NCBI GenBank assembly: GCA_012840225.1
Contig: DULU01000129.1
Span: 1-34,686 of the forward strand
Length of the DNA stretch: 34,686 bases
Source: Bacillota bacterium
GTDB lineage: Bacteria; Bacillota; Limnochordia; DTU080
Direction of reading: 5' to 3'
The notes beneath the pieces were generated by a model, which worked only from the letters and a program-made list of their open reading frames with translations, did no database searches and was not told where the DNA came from. Made by a program: the position numbers and the translations under genes. Shown here in pieces: positions 23,052-31,786 of the stretch; the stretch's first letter is position 1, and each line of letters begins with the position of its first letter.

Positions 23052-24731
23052 TTATGACAGCCGACCGGCGACCGGGAGGACCGGCAGGCGACCGGCCGCA
23101 GCATTCTCCCCGGAGAGAAGTGCTCCTTCTATCACTTCTTCGATGCGCCTGACGGCAATCACCTCCAAACCTTTCTCTTTTTCCTGCCGAAAAGCCTCCC
23201 GCCAGTTTTCTTCCGGGATATAAGCGCGCTGCACCCCCGCCAGGCGGGCGGCCTCGAGCTTCGCCGTGATGCCTCCCACCGGCTTCACATAGCCCCGGAT
23301 CGAGACCTCACCCGTCATGGCCACCACATTGTCGACAGGTATACCTTTTATGGCCGAATAAACGGCCGTCACCATAGTCACCCCGGCCGAGGGGCCGTCA
23401 ATGGGCACCCCACCGGGAAAATTGATGTGAATGTCGTAATCGTGAGGACGCACGCCCAGGCAGTTATGGATGACGGTGAGCACATTGTCCACCGAACTGC
23501 GGGCCATGCTGCGCCGCCGCATGGTGACACCCAGACCTCCGCCCATCTCCTCTTCCTCCATCACCCCGGTGATGGTGAGGCGGCCGCTGCCCCTTCTCAC
23601 CGGCACGGCGGCAGCTTCCACTTCGATCACGGTGCCCTGATTCGGCCCAAACACCGCCAGGCCGTTGACACAGCCCACCTGCGGCCGGGGAGAGACGGTG
23701 CGATCCAGCCGCGGCTGGTATTGCCCGACATTCACCACCCACTCCACCTCCTCTTTGGTGATCTCCGTCCGGTTATCGGAGAGCACCAGACCGCCGGCAA
23801 TCTGGATGATATTCACCGCCTCCCGCCCGTTGGTGGCATATTGAGCCACCACGGCCAAGGCTTCTTCGGTAATGCGCAGATTCAGCTTGGCGGCGGCATT
23901 TTGGGCGATGATGGTGATCTCCTGCCGATATAGCGGCCGGAAAAACACCTCCACACAGCGGGAACGAATGGCCGGCGGAATCTCATGCGGATGCCGGGTC
24001 GTGGCGCCCACCAGGCGGAAATCCGCCGGCAGCCCCTTTTTGAACACTTCATGAATGTGCAGGGGGATATTGGTATCTTCGGGATTGTAATAGGCGCTTT
24101 CCAAAAACACCTTGCGATCTTCCAGCACCTTGAGGAGCTTGTTCATCTGTATGGGGTGAAGTTCACCGATTTCATCGATGAAAAGGATGCCGCCATGAGC
24201 TTTGGTCACCGCTCCCGGCTTAGGTTGGGGAATACCCGCCATGCCCAGAGGACCGGCACCTTGGTAGATCGGATCGTGGACGGAACCCATCAGCGGATCG
24301 GCTATGCCTCTGTCGTCAAAGCGAGCCGTGGTGGCGTCTATCTCCACAAATTTGGCGTCGGCCTTGAAGGGAGAGAGCGGATTGGTTTTGGCCAGCTCCA
24401 GCACCAGTCTGGCCGCCGCCGTCTTCCCCACTCCCGGAGGACCATAAATCAGGACATGCTGCGGATTAGGTCCGCACAAGGCAGCTTTGAGGGCTTTCAA
24501 CCCTTCCTCCTGGCCGATGATTTCCGCAAATGAGCCGGGTCTGGTCTTCTCTGATAACGGCTCAGTCAGCGAGATGGCATTCATCTTGCGCAGCCGCTCC
24601 ATCTCCTTGCGCGATTCCCTGTCCACCGCCGTGCGGTTGGTCTGCTGGCTGCGCAGGAGGTTCCAGAAGTAGAGACCGATTACCACGGCAAAGAAAAAGT
24701 TGATCAAGCCGAAGATACCCATGGCGTCCAT
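23052..24731 (-). CDS. lonB: ATP-dependent protease LonB
   Basis: LonB differs from LonA by lacking the large N-terminal domain and starting with a membrane helix, here residues about 4-23 (GIFGLINFFFAVVIGLYFW). The AAA+ part has Walker [11 protein letters not shown] and Walker B GGILFIDEIGEL, and the protease domain the Ser in DGPSAG and Lys in GGITAKLEAARLAG. In Bacillus LonB is made in the forespore during sporulation. The ATG at 24731 is chosen over a GTG at 24740 because AGGGTG lies at proper distance only for the ATG. It follows a terminator after clpX, so it probably has its own promoter. Confidence 0.95.
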   Translation of the reverse strand: MDAMGIFGLINFFFAVVIGLYFWNLLRSQQTNRTAVDRESRKEMERLRKMNAISLTEPLSEKTRPGSFAEIIGQEEGLKALKAALCGPNPQHVLIYGPPGVGKTAAARLVLELAKTNPLSPFKADAKFVEIDATTARFDDRGIADPLMGSVHDPIYQGAGPLGMAGIPQPKPGAVTKAHGGILFIDEIGELHPIQMNKLLKVLEDRKVFLESAYYNPEDTNIPLHIHEVFKKGLPADFRLVGATTRHPHEIPPAIRSRCVEVFFRPLYRQEITIIAQNAAAKLNLRITEEALAVVAQYATNGREAVNIIQIAGGLVLSDNRTEITKEEVEWVVNVGQYQPRLDRTVSPRPQVGCVNGLAVFGPNQGTVIEVEAAAVPVRRGSGRLTITGVMEEEEMGGGLGVTMRRRSMARSSVDNVLTVIHNCLGVRPHDYDIHINFPGGVPIDGPSAGVTMVTAVYSAIKGIPVDNVVAMTGEVSIRGYVKPVGGITAKLEAARLAGVQRAYIPEENWREAFRQEKEKGLEVIAVRRIEEVIEGALLSGENAAAGRLPVLPVAGRLS

Positions 24732-24799
24732 ACACTTCACCCTGATTATTATGGGCTGCCGGAGCCCTTGGTAAGCATGATGGAGGCGATTAGTGGTGG

Positions 24800-24832
24800 A
24801 AAAAAACGCCCGGCTTATGCAGCGCGGGCGTT
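24800..24832 (-). terminator. Terminator after clpX
   Basis: On the minus strand AACGCCCG pairs with CGGGCGTT and is followed by a run of seven T. It separates the tig-clpP-clpX genes from lonB. Confidence 0.85.
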
Positions 24833-24867
24833 TGGGCTCTCTCCAGGATTGGCTATGAGCAGGCGAA

Positions 24868-26127
24868 TTACGCCGTCTCTTCCTTATCTTTATCCTTGCG
24901 ATCTATCCGGATCAGGCACGGCCGCTCCAGGCTTTCCACTGTAGCCTTGGTGATGATGCACCTTTTCACATTTTTCTCCGAGGGCAGCTCGTACATGATA
25001 TCCAGCATGATCTCCTCGAAAATGGAGCGCAGGCCGCGGGCGCCGGTCTTGCGCGCCATGGCTTTTTTGGCTATGGCCTGCAAAGAATCGGTCTCGAATA
25101 CCAGCTCCACGCCATCCAAAGCGAACAGTTTCTGGTACTGGGTGACTAAAGCATTCTTCGGCTCCACCAGGATGCGGATCAAAGTCTCCTCATCCAAGGC
25201 ATCCAGGGTCACCACCACCGGCAGGCGGCCGATGAATTCGGGGATGAGGCCATACTTCAACAGATCTTCCGGCATCACCTGACGCAGCAGATCGCCGATC
25301 TGCTTCTCTTCCTTGGTCTTGACATCGGCGCCGAAGCCCATGGTCTTCTCGCCCGTCCGCCGCTCGATGATCTTCTCCAGCCCGTCGAACGCCCCGCCGC
25401 AGATAAACAGGATGTTGGTGGTATCTATCTGGATGAACTCCTGATGGGGATGCTTGCGGCCGCCCTGAGGCGGCACGCTGGCCACCGTGCCCTCCAGGAT
25501 CTTCAGCAAGGCCTGCTGCACACCTTCGCCGGACACGTCCCGGGTGATGGAGGGGTTTTCCGATTTGCGGGCGATCTTATCCACCTCATCGATATAGATG
25601 ATGCCCTTTTCCGCCCTCTCCACATCATACTCGGCCGCCTGGATCAGCTTGAGCAGGATGTTCTCCACATCTTCCCCGACATAACCGGCCTCCGTCAGCG
25701 AGGTGGCGTCGGCGATGGCAAACGGCACATTCAATATCTTCGCCAGCGTCTGCGCCAGCAAAGTCTTGCCGCAGCCGGTGGGGCCGAGCAGGAGTATGTT
25801 GCTCTTCTGCAGCTCCACATCGTCGGCACCGGTGGAGTTGATGCGTTTGTAGTGGTTGTAGACTGCCACAGCCAAGGCCTTCTTGGCTTTTTCCTGGCTG
25901 ATGACATATTGATCCAGGATGGCCTTGATCTCTTTCGGCTTCGGCACGCTGCCTAAATCGACACTTGTATCCTCATTGAGCTCTTCCTCGATGATCTCGT
26001 TGCAGAGCTCGATGCATTCGTCGCAGATATATACTCCCGGGCCGGCTATCAGTCGCTTCACCTGTTCCTGGACTTTGCCGCAGAAGGAACATTTTAGCTG
26101 GCCTTTTTCTTCCCCAAACTTGAACAA
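24868..26127 (-). CDS. clpX: ClpX ATPase subunit of ClpXP
   Basis: ClpX unfolds proteins and feeds them to ClpP. The N-terminal zinc-binding domain has CSFCGK and CDECIELC. The AAA+ part shows Walker A GPTGCGKT, the pore loop GYVG, Walker [10 protein letters not shown], the RKH loop in GGRKHPHQ, and EFIGRLPV. The start is a TTG at 26127 (reads [13 protein letters not shown], the usual N-terminus) because AGAGGTGAG lies just upstream; a GTG at 26136 overlaps that ribosome site. It follows clpP by 32 bases and ends before a strong terminator. Confidence 0.97.
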   Translation of the reverse strand: MFKFGEEKGQLKCSFCGKVQEQVKRLIAGPGVYICDECIELCNEIIEEELNEDTSVDLGSVPKPKEIKAILDQYVISQEKAKKALAVAVYNHYKRINSTGADDVELQKSNILLLGPTGCGKTLLAQTLAKILNVPFAIADATSLTEAGYVGEDVENILLKLIQAAEYDVERAEKGIIYIDEVDKIARKSENPSITRDVSGEGVQQALLKILEGTVASVPPQGGRKHPHQEFIQIDTTNILFICGGAFDGLEKIIERRTGEKTMGFGADVKTKEEKQIGDLLRQVMPEDLLKYGLIPEFIGRLPVVVTLDALDEETLIRILVEPKNALVTQYQKLFALDGVELVFETDSLQAIAKKAMARKTGARGLRSIFEEIMLDIMYELPSEKNVKRCIITKATVESLERPCLIRIDRKDKDKEETA

Positions 26128-26159
26128 ATATCTCACCTCTCGAGATCGGGTTTATGGGT

Positions 26160-26759
26160 TCATGATCCGGCTTGCTCCCGCTTCTGCAGGATATCGTCTA
26201 TTATGCCGTATTCCATGGCCTCTGCGGCAGACATATAATAGTTGCGATCGGTATCTCTCGCCACTTTATCCATTGGTTGCCCGGTATGCCGCGACAAGAT
26301 CTCATTAGCTATATTCTTCAGGCGCAAGATCTCCCTGGCTTCAATCTCCACTTCGCTGGCTTGTCCCCGCGCCCCACCCAAAGGCTGGTGGATCATGATG
26401 CGGGAATATTTGAGCGCTTTTCTTTTGCCCTTGGTCCCGGCAGCCAGGAGGATGGCGGCCATGCTGGCGGCCATGCCCATGCAAAATGTGGCCACATCAG
26501 GCCGGATATATTGCATGGTGTCATAGATGGCCAGTCCGGCATAGATTAATCCGCCGGGGCTGTTAATATACAAAGTTATATCCTTTTCCGGATTTTCCGC
26601 TTCCAGGAAAAGCATCTGGGCGATCACCAGATTGGCCAAATCATCGTCGATCGGCCCGCCGATAAAGATAATCCGCTCCTTGAGCAACCTGGAGTATATA
26701 TCGTAAGCCCGCTCGCCTCGATTGGTCTGCTCGACGACTATCGGAATCAGATTACTCAT
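26160..26759 (-). CDS. clpP: ClpP protease subunit
   Basis: The serine protease core has the catalytic Ser in [14 protein letters not shown], His in MIHQPLGG and Asp in [11 protein letters not shown], and the N-terminal [20 protein letters not shown] of mature ClpP, so little or no propeptide is present. It forms a two-ring barrel used by ClpX and possibly ClpC. The ATG at 26759 is chosen over GTG 26768 because AAGGGAG lies eight bases before it. Gene order tig-clpP-clpX is the common one. Confidence 0.97.
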   Translation of the reverse strand: MSNLIPIVVEQTNRGERAYDIYSRLLKERIIFIGGPIDDDLANLVIAQMLFLEAENPEKDITLYINSPGGLIYAGLAIYDTMQYIRPDVATFCMGMAASMAAILLAAGTKGKRKALKYSRIMIHQPLGGARGQASEVEIEAREILRLKNIANEILSRHTGQPMDKVARDTDRNYYMSAAEAMEYGIIDDILQKREQAGS

Positions 26760-26818
26760 GCGCCGCACTCCCTTTTCCCTAAATTATGCCGCCCGGCCGC
26801 AGCTGGAACACAAGAACC

Positions 26819-28183
26819 TCACAACCCCTTGTCGTCACTTTCAGCTTTGCTCTCGGCAGCAGAGGCGTCGCTTCCGGCCGGCCGCTCCACAGTCTTCTCG
26901 GTAATTATGGCCTTTTCCACCAGAAAATCAATGACCTTGTCGAGCCGCATCGCCAGCCGCAGGTTTTCTTTGGCATCGGCTTCGGCGTAACGCTTGCGCA
27001 CCTCTTCCGCATTAACATTATCGCCTGAGGCCCGGCGTTCTATTTCAGCATCTACTTCATCCGCCGTGACATCGATTCCTTCTTGCCGGCCAATAGCATC
27101 CAGCACAAGTTGCTCCAAAACGGCTTTCACAGCATCCGGCTTCAGGCTTTCGCGCCAGGCTTTGGCTTCTTCGCTGTCTTCCTCCAGCAATTGTTGCGGA
27201 TTTAACCCCTGGTAGTAGAAAACTCTGGCCACCTGCAGCAGCCGTCGATCCGTCTCCCGCCTGACGAGAGAATCGGGCGCGGTGGTCTCCGACCGGCGCA
27301 CGGCTTCATCAATTAATGCCTGGCGCATCCGAGCTTCCGCCTCCTGCCTGGCGCTATTCTCCAAATTCTCCCGGATAGTCCGGCGCAAGGCTTCGAGGTT
27401 CTCGTAATTGCCCACATCCTTGGCAAAATCATCTTCCAGCGCCGGCAGTCGCTTAACCTGTATGTTGAGCACTTTCACATTAAAGGTGGCCTTTTTTCCC
27501 GCCAATGAATCCGGTTTATAATCCTCCGGGAAGGTCACCTCTACCGTTCTTTCCTCATCGACCTTCGCTCCCAGGAGCTGTTCCTCAAACTCCGGCAACA
27601 GCCGACCCGAGCCAATCTCGGCAAGGTAATTTTTGGCAGCACCGCCCGGAAAGGCCTGGCCGTCGATCAACCCTTCGTAATCCAGCGTGACGAAGTCGCC
27701 TTTTTGCACCTGCTCGTGGGGAGCCGTCTCCAGTTGGGCATGTTCGTTCTGCATCTGAATTAAGACGTTCTCGACATCCTCATCCGTCACTTTGGTGATG
27801 GTGCGCTCCACAGGTATGCCGGTATATTCGCCCAGCTTCACCTCAGGGTACACTTCCACCGATACCTTGAGCTTTAGCTGATCTTCTCCGATGCTCTCCA
27901 GATTTATATCGGGCTGATCTATCGGCTGAATGCCCGTTTCCTCCACGGCCTCCCGGTATACCTCGGGAAACATATGCTCAATAGCATCTTCCAGCAACAC
28001 CGGCCGACCGATATACCTCTCAAAGATGTTTCGGGGTGCCCGACCTCTCCTAAACCCTGGAATGTTATATTTACCCACCAGGCGCCGGTAGGCTTTACCC
28101 ATCTCGGCTTCCAAGCGTTCCTTATCCACTTCGATGTGCAAAGCCACCCTGTTGTTCTCCAGTTTCTCCACGGTTGCTTTCAT
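26819..28183 (-). CDS. tig: Trigger factor
   Basis: The ribosome-bound chaperone and prolyl isomerase has its three parts: an N-terminal domain with the ribosome-docking signature GFRRGRAPR near residue 45, a FKBP-like domain around GDFVTLDYEGLIDG, and a helical C-terminal domain. The tail ends in an Ala/Ser/Lys/Asp-rich stretch. Length (454) is normal. The ATG at 28183 is the usual MKATVEKLE start; an in-frame TTG nine bases earlier is closer to GGGAGG. A 12-base palindrome AAAATGCATTTT lies just upstream. It is first of the tig-clpP-clpX run. Confidence 0.96.
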   Translation of the reverse strand: MKATVEKLENNRVALHIEVDKERLEAEMGKAYRRLVGKYNIPGFRRGRAPRNIFERYIGRPVLLEDAIEHMFPEVYREAVEETGIQPIDQPDINLESIGEDQLKLKVSVEVYPEVKLGEYTGIPVERTITKVTDEDVENVLIQMQNEHAQLETAPHEQVQKGDFVTLDYEGLIDGQAFPGGAAKNYLAEIGSGRLLPEFEEQLLGAKVDEERTVEVTFPEDYKPDSLAGKKATFNVKVLNIQVKRLPALEDDFAKDVGNYENLEALRRTIRENLENSARQEAEARMRQALIDEAVRRSETTAPDSLVRRETDRRLLQVARVFYYQGLNPQQLLEEDSEEAKAWRESLKPDAVKAVLEQLVLDAIGRQEGIDVTADEVDAEIERRASGDNVNAEEVRKRYAEADAKENLRLAMRLDKVIDFLVEKAIITEKTVERPAGSDASAAESKAESDDKGL

Positions 28184-28250
28184 GTGCGTCAAGGCCCTCC
28201 CGACAAAAATGCATTTTGTTCAGTTTATCAGTTTCCAGGCGGATCGTGCA

Positions 28251-28276
28251 ATAAAAGAGGGCTGTTCTAGCCCTCT
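28251..28276 (-). terminator. Terminator of the tRNA-Leu transcript
   Basis: AGAGGGCT and AGCCCTCT form an eight-base stem with a five-base loop, followed on the minus strand by TTTTAT. It lies 12 bases after tRNA-Leu and insulates tig. Confidence 0.85.
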
Positions 28277-28288
28277 CACCGCCTTAGC

Positions 28289-28373
28289 TGGTGCGGGCGG
28301 AGAGACTTGAACTCTCATGGTTTTACCCAACGGATCCTAAGTCCGTCGCGTCTGCCAATTCCGCCACGCCCGC
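28289..28373 (-). tRNA. tRNA-Leu (TAG)
   Basis: The 85-base gene has acceptor GCGGGCG with CGCCCGC, a long variable arm (class II), anticodon stem ACGGA/TCCGT around CTTAGGA (anticodon TAG), T-loop GTTCAAGTC and an encoded CCA. Confidence 0.95.
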
Positions 28374-28501
28374 TCACCTTCGCCGATAAAAACCACACCT
28401 TATTATGAACGAATTGCGTAAACTATTCAAGACCCCCATTGCTGATCCTGACATCTTTTCCTCGTGGGCGCCCGGAGGTCGCCTTTTCCGCCAAGACGGC
28501 G

Positions 28502-28523
28502 AAAAGGAGGCCTTTCGGCCTCC
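28502..28523 (-). terminator. Terminator after tRNA-His
   Basis: On the minus strand GGAGGCC and GGCCTCC form a seven-base stem with loop GAAA and are followed by TTTTCG. It starts five bases after the tRNA-His CCA. A second imperfect inverted repeat (28482-28507) follows directly, with CCTTTTC and GAAAAGG arms. Confidence 0.75.
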
Positions 28524-28527
28524 GGCT

Positions 28528-28661
<134 letters not shown>

Positions 28662-28672
28662 TAAAAAAATGC

Positions 28673-28748
28673 TGGTGCGCCTGGGAGGATTCGAACCCCC
28701 GGCCAAGAGCTTAGAAGGCTCCTGCTCTATCCCCTGAGCTACAGGCGC
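28673..28748 (-). tRNA. tRNA-Arg (TCT)
   Basis: The 76-base gene has acceptor GCGCCTG with CAGGCGC, anticodon stem GGAGC/GCTCT around CTTCTAA (anticodon TCT), T-loop GGTTCGAATC and an encoded CCA. Confidence 0.95.
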
Positions 28749-28752
28749 GCCA

Positions 28753-28826
<74 letters not shown>

Positions 28827-28845
28827 ACCTCAACCTTACTTTGTC

Positions 28846-28875
28846 ATTATATATGTATCCCCTCCGTCAATGCAA
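28846..28875 (-). promoter_or_regulatory. Predicted promoter of the tRNA-Gly-Arg-His unit
   Basis: On the minus strand a perfect -10 TATAAT lies 20 bases before tRNA-Gly, with TTGCAT 18 bases further upstream as a weak -35. Confidence 0.5.
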
Positions 28876-29102
28876 GAGGTTAATGTTCCTGAGGCGGGAA
28901 ACTTCATGCAGCTTATCAGCTTATTCTTCATCGAGCTCAATACCCATGTCGGCGAACATTTTTGCTGAATAACTTTAGTACAGTTTGGCGAGAAGGGAGG
29001 CAGGATTCGCTGCAGAAAAGTCTAAGCTCAACATGGCGGATCCATCCGGCGGTTGCCGGAAGTCTGGCCTGACTCCGCCGACAATCTTTGGAGGTGTGGA
29101 AT

Positions 29103-29930
29103 TTGAAAGTTAAGTTGGGCTGCATGACCCGTCCATATGCCAAATATCCGGTGGAACGGGCTTTGGAGGGCATCGCCGGAGCCGGTTTCAAGTATACGGC
29201 CTTTTTGGGAAATCACCCCGACGGAGGGGCTTATAATGAAAACACTCCTGTGGAGATTCCTATGCGCCTGAAAGAAAAAATGGCCGGCTTCGGCCTGAAG
29301 CCGGTGACCGCCTGGGGCAGCAATCCGCTGACCTACGGCATCGAGGGAATGAAAAAACATGTCCACATTGCCGGCGAGCTGGAGTTGGAATACCTGATTC
29401 TCTCCAGCCCTTATGTCGGCAAGAACGTCGAGAATCCCCCTTCTGCAGAAGAGATCAAAAAACGCTTCCTCACCATCATCGAAGCTGTCCTCCCCCTCTG
29501 CGAGCAATACCAACTGCGCCTGGACATCAAACCGCACATGGGTCCCTATGGCCGAGGGCCCGGTATGGCGGAGTTGGCCGCCACCATCAATCATCCTCTG
29601 TTCGGTGTGTCGTATGATCCGGGGAACATTCACTTTTATGAAGGTCTCTCCCCGAAAACGGATCTGCCCGCCGTGGCTTCCCGGGTGACCAGTATATGCG
29701 TGAAAGACCACAAGGGGCCGCAGTTGAACAGGGACTTCCCCAACCCGGGCGATGGCGACATCGACTGGCCGGATCTTTTCCGCCAGCTGAAGGCGGCCGA
29801 TTTCACCGGCTATGCCTTAATTGAAGTGATGAACGGCGCCTCTCCCGAAGAGATCGATGCTGCCGCCAGCCGGACGCGCCGACGGCTGATCTCCTGGATC
29901 ACCGAAGCCCAAGGTCAAGTAGTCGAGTGA
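29103..29930 (+). CDS. Sugar-phosphate isomerase/epimerase, TIM barrel
   Basis: The 275-residue protein shows the xylose-isomerase-like barrel: KLGCMTRPYAKYPVERAL at the start, LRLDIKPHMGPYG, FGVSYDPGNIHFYEG, SICVKDHKGP and ALIEVMNGAS, each at a strand end with an expected metal ligand (Glu is replaced by Asp/Lys in LDIKPH, so ligand use may differ). The reaction is not readable. The start is set at TTG 29103, seven bases after GGAGGTG; an earlier in-frame TTG at 29088 overlaps the ribosome site. It converges on a second barrel protein with a shared terminator between them. Confidence 0.8.
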   Translation: MKVKLGCMTRPYAKYPVERALEGIAGAGFKYTAFLGNHPDGGAYNENTPVEIPMRLKEKMAGFGLKPVTAWGSNPLTYGIEGMKKHVHIAGELELEYLILSSPYVGKNVENPPSAEEIKKRFLTIIEAVLPLCEQYQLRLDIKPHMGPYGRGPGMAELAATINHPLFGVSYDPGNIHFYEGLSPKTDLPAVASRVTSICVKDHKGPQLNRDFPNPGDGDIDWPDLFRQLKAADFTGYALIEVMNGASPEEIDAAASRTRRRLISWITEAQGQVVE

Positions 29931-29965
29931 ACCGGCGAGACATAAGATATACTGTCGAAAACAAA

Positions 29966-30005
29966 CGGATCCGGGTTGTGACTTTCAGCCCGGATCCGCT
30001 TTTTA
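29966..30005. terminator. Bidirectional terminator between two barrel genes
   Basis: CGGATCCGGG and CCCGGATCCG form a perfect 10-base stem with a 13-base loop. CTTTTTAT follows on the plus strand and TTTGTTTT on the minus strand, so it can end both converging genes. Confidence 0.88.
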
Positions 30006-30018
30006 TCTATTTACCTAA

Positions 30019-30834
30019 TCACACATGCGCTTTCAACCACTGCAAACCTTTACGGAAACCGGCTTGGTGCTCGGTCTTTCCTTCATATTCCACCAGCCAG
30101 GGCCCGCTATAGCCTGCCGCCTTCAAGCATTTGACGGCATGCTCCAAGGGAACTTCCCCTTCGCCAAGCGCTTTCCCCTGATACTCGCCTCTCTTGCCGA
30201 TACCGTCTTTGAAATGGGTGTGTTTGACATAGGGAGCGATGGTCTCATAAAAACGAGCCACCTTGTCCAGGTCATGCCCGGCCCAGCGGTAGTTCATGGT
30301 ATCCAGGTTGGCGCCGATGTTCGCCGAGCCCACCTTCGTCAAGATCTCCACTTGGAGATCGGCATCGTTGGTGACCAGCCCATGATTGTCAAGAGCGAAA
30401 CTGAACCCTTCTTTCTCTATGAAAGGCCGGCACATCTCCAATCCCTTGGCTATCAGGTCGATATAGAGCGCCCGATCTTCCGGTACCTCCGGTTTGGGGG
30501 AGCCGCCGTCGATGCGCAAGAGGCGCGTGCCCAGAATCTCGGCCAGACGGCAGAATTTTTCCATGCGGTCCACCTGCACTTTTAACGCCACTTCATCCAT
30601 CTGGATGAAATCGTTAGCCGGCGACACGGAGGAAGCCCGGATGCCGTACTCATCCAGCAGCCGGCGCACCTTGGGCGCTTTCTCCATGGCCTCCTCAAAG
30701 GTTTCGCCTTTGCGGTAATTCCAGATATCGGAATACAGAAGTTCCGTGCACTGGAATCCTTCTTCTTTCGCAAAGGCCAAAAACTCCTCCAATGTTCCCG
30801 GGTAGTTGTAGTGGATAAGTCCAAACTCCGGCAT
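30019..30834 (-). CDS. Sugar-phosphate isomerase/epimerase, TIM barrel
   Basis: The 271-residue protein belongs to the same fold: CTELLYSD near residue 30, LLRIDGGSPKPE, FALDNHG, ANLDTMNYRWAG, VKHTHFKDGI and WLVEYEGKTEHQ at the end, with His and acidic residues at the usual metal positions. Such proteins act on ketoses, inositols or their phosphates. The ATG at 30834 is preceded by AGAGGAGA. It is read towards the terminator at 29966-30005 and follows the exonuclease gene by 46 bases on the same strand, though the functions do not suggest a link. Confidence 0.82.
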   Translation of the reverse strand: MPEFGLIHYNYPGTLEEFLAFAKEEGFQCTELLYSDIWNYRKGETFEEAMEKAPKVRRLLDEYGIRASSVSPANDFIQMDEVALKVQVDRMEKFCRLAEILGTRLLRIDGGSPKPEVPEDRALYIDLIAKGLEMCRPFIEKEGFSFALDNHGLVTNDADLQVEILTKVGSANIGANLDTMNYRWAGHDLDKVARFYETIAPYVKHTHFKDGIGKRGEYQGKALGEGEVPLEHAVKCLKAAGYSGPWLVEYEGKTEHQAGFRKGLQWLKAHV

Positions 30835-30880
30835 GATGCTTCTCCTCTCTTTTTGCTTAAGCTTTTATTTTCTATATCTA

Positions 30881-31507
30881 TCAGCTGATCAGTTCCAGTC
30901 TGCCGTGCTCAGGCACAAAAGGCTGGTCGTGGGCATATTTGCGGTAGTGCAGGATGCGATTCACATACCACGCCATGCCCTCGTTCGAATCAGCAATAGC
31001 GCCTTCATCCCATAAGCGCTTGGCCACTTCCCAGGTAGCCAAGACATCCTGGAAAGCCCGGTGCGCCCCCTGGTGTTTTATATCCAGATATTTACAGACA
31101 TCCTCCAGTTTATGGCTTTTATAGGGGAAACGCTTGATGCACAAAGCACGGGTATCCAAAAAAGAATGATGGATGCCCACCCCCCACAACTCCCTATGCT
31201 TTTGATCCAAAAACCCCAGGTCGAAAGAGATGTTGTGGCCGATCAAGAGCGTTTGCCGGTCGATGATGGTCATAAAGCGCAGGAGCACATCGCGCAGTGG
31301 CGGGCAATCGGCGGTCATCTCTTCCGTAATGCCGGTCAGAGCGGTGATCTCTGGCGGGATGGGTCTCCCCGGATTGATTAATTCGTGGTATGAACCTGTA
31401 ATATATCCATTGCGTATGCGCAGGACAGCCAGCTCCAGTATGGTATCTTTCTGCCGGTCAAGTCCGGTGGTCTCCAAATCGAATACGGCGCTGTTTTTAT
31501 ATATCAA
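30881..31507 (-). CDS. DnaQ-like DEDDh 3'-5' exonuclease
   Basis: The exonuclease motifs are in order: FDLETTG (Exo I), GHNISFDLGFL (Exo II) and HRAFQDVLATWE (Exo III, His and Asp), the DEDDh type seen in the proofreading subunit and in related free exonucleases. A C-terminal extension of about 45 residues (NEGMAWYVNRILHYRKY) follows; it is not the DinG helicase or UvrC-like fusion found in other members. Role in DNA or RNA processing is open. The start is set at TTG 31507 (209 residues or so) because AAGGGGG lies six bases upstream; an ATG at 31540 lacks a ribosome site. Confidence 0.83.
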   Translation of the reverse strand: MIYKNSAVFDLETTGLDRQKDTILELAVLRIRNGYITGSYHELINPGRPIPPEITALTGITEEMTADCPPLRDVLLRFMTIIDRQTLLIGHNISFDLGFLDQKHRELWGVGIHHSFLDTRALCIKRFPYKSHKLEDVCKYLDIKHQGAHRAFQDVLATWEVAKRLWDEGAIADSNEGMAWYVNRILHYRKYAHDQPFVPEHGRLELIS

Positions 31508-31684
31508 GGTGATCCCCCTTGAACCAGTGCCTCCACGCATGAGTCACATCAGCGACCATCGGCATTCCCTTGCTGACTATACGCCCCTTTCGACATCGCC
31601 CAAAAATAACCTGCGAGGAAATTGATTTGCCTGTTTCTGTCGGCAGCGAAGAGCAAGAAATGAGTGCATAATATCGCCTAGGAT

Positions 31685-31714
31685 TTGCCGGAGTATTAAA
31701 TGATAGTGTAATAT
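31685..31714 (+). promoter_or_regulatory. Possible promoter of the sulfatase gene
   Basis: TTGCCG and TAATAT are separated by 18 bases in an AT-rich stretch about 75 bases before the sulfatase start. The -10 is one base from consensus. Confidence 0.4.
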
Positions 31715-31718
31715 TAAC

Positions 31719-31745
31719 AAAGGCATACCCAAGGGTTCGCCTTTT
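31719..31745 (+). terminator. Terminator-like hairpin in the sulfatase leader
   Basis: AAAGGC and GCCTTT pair, with an inner CCC/GGG, and TTTT follows. It lies between the predicted promoter and the ribosome site, so it might act as an attenuator. No upstream plus-strand gene needs it. Confidence 0.4.
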
Positions 31746-31786
31746 CCTGGTGTTTTTCATGGTTATCTATCTTGGAGGGGCATCAG

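Noticed and set aside
28482-28523. CRISPR-like or mobile repeat between tRNA-Leu and tRNA-His
   Set aside because: The palindromes are single and adjacent to tRNA ends; they are explained by a terminator and a neighbouring imperfect stem.
29035-29111. 26-codon leader frame before the 29103 barrel gene
   Set aside because: It has an ATG but no ribosome site and overlaps the real start out of frame.
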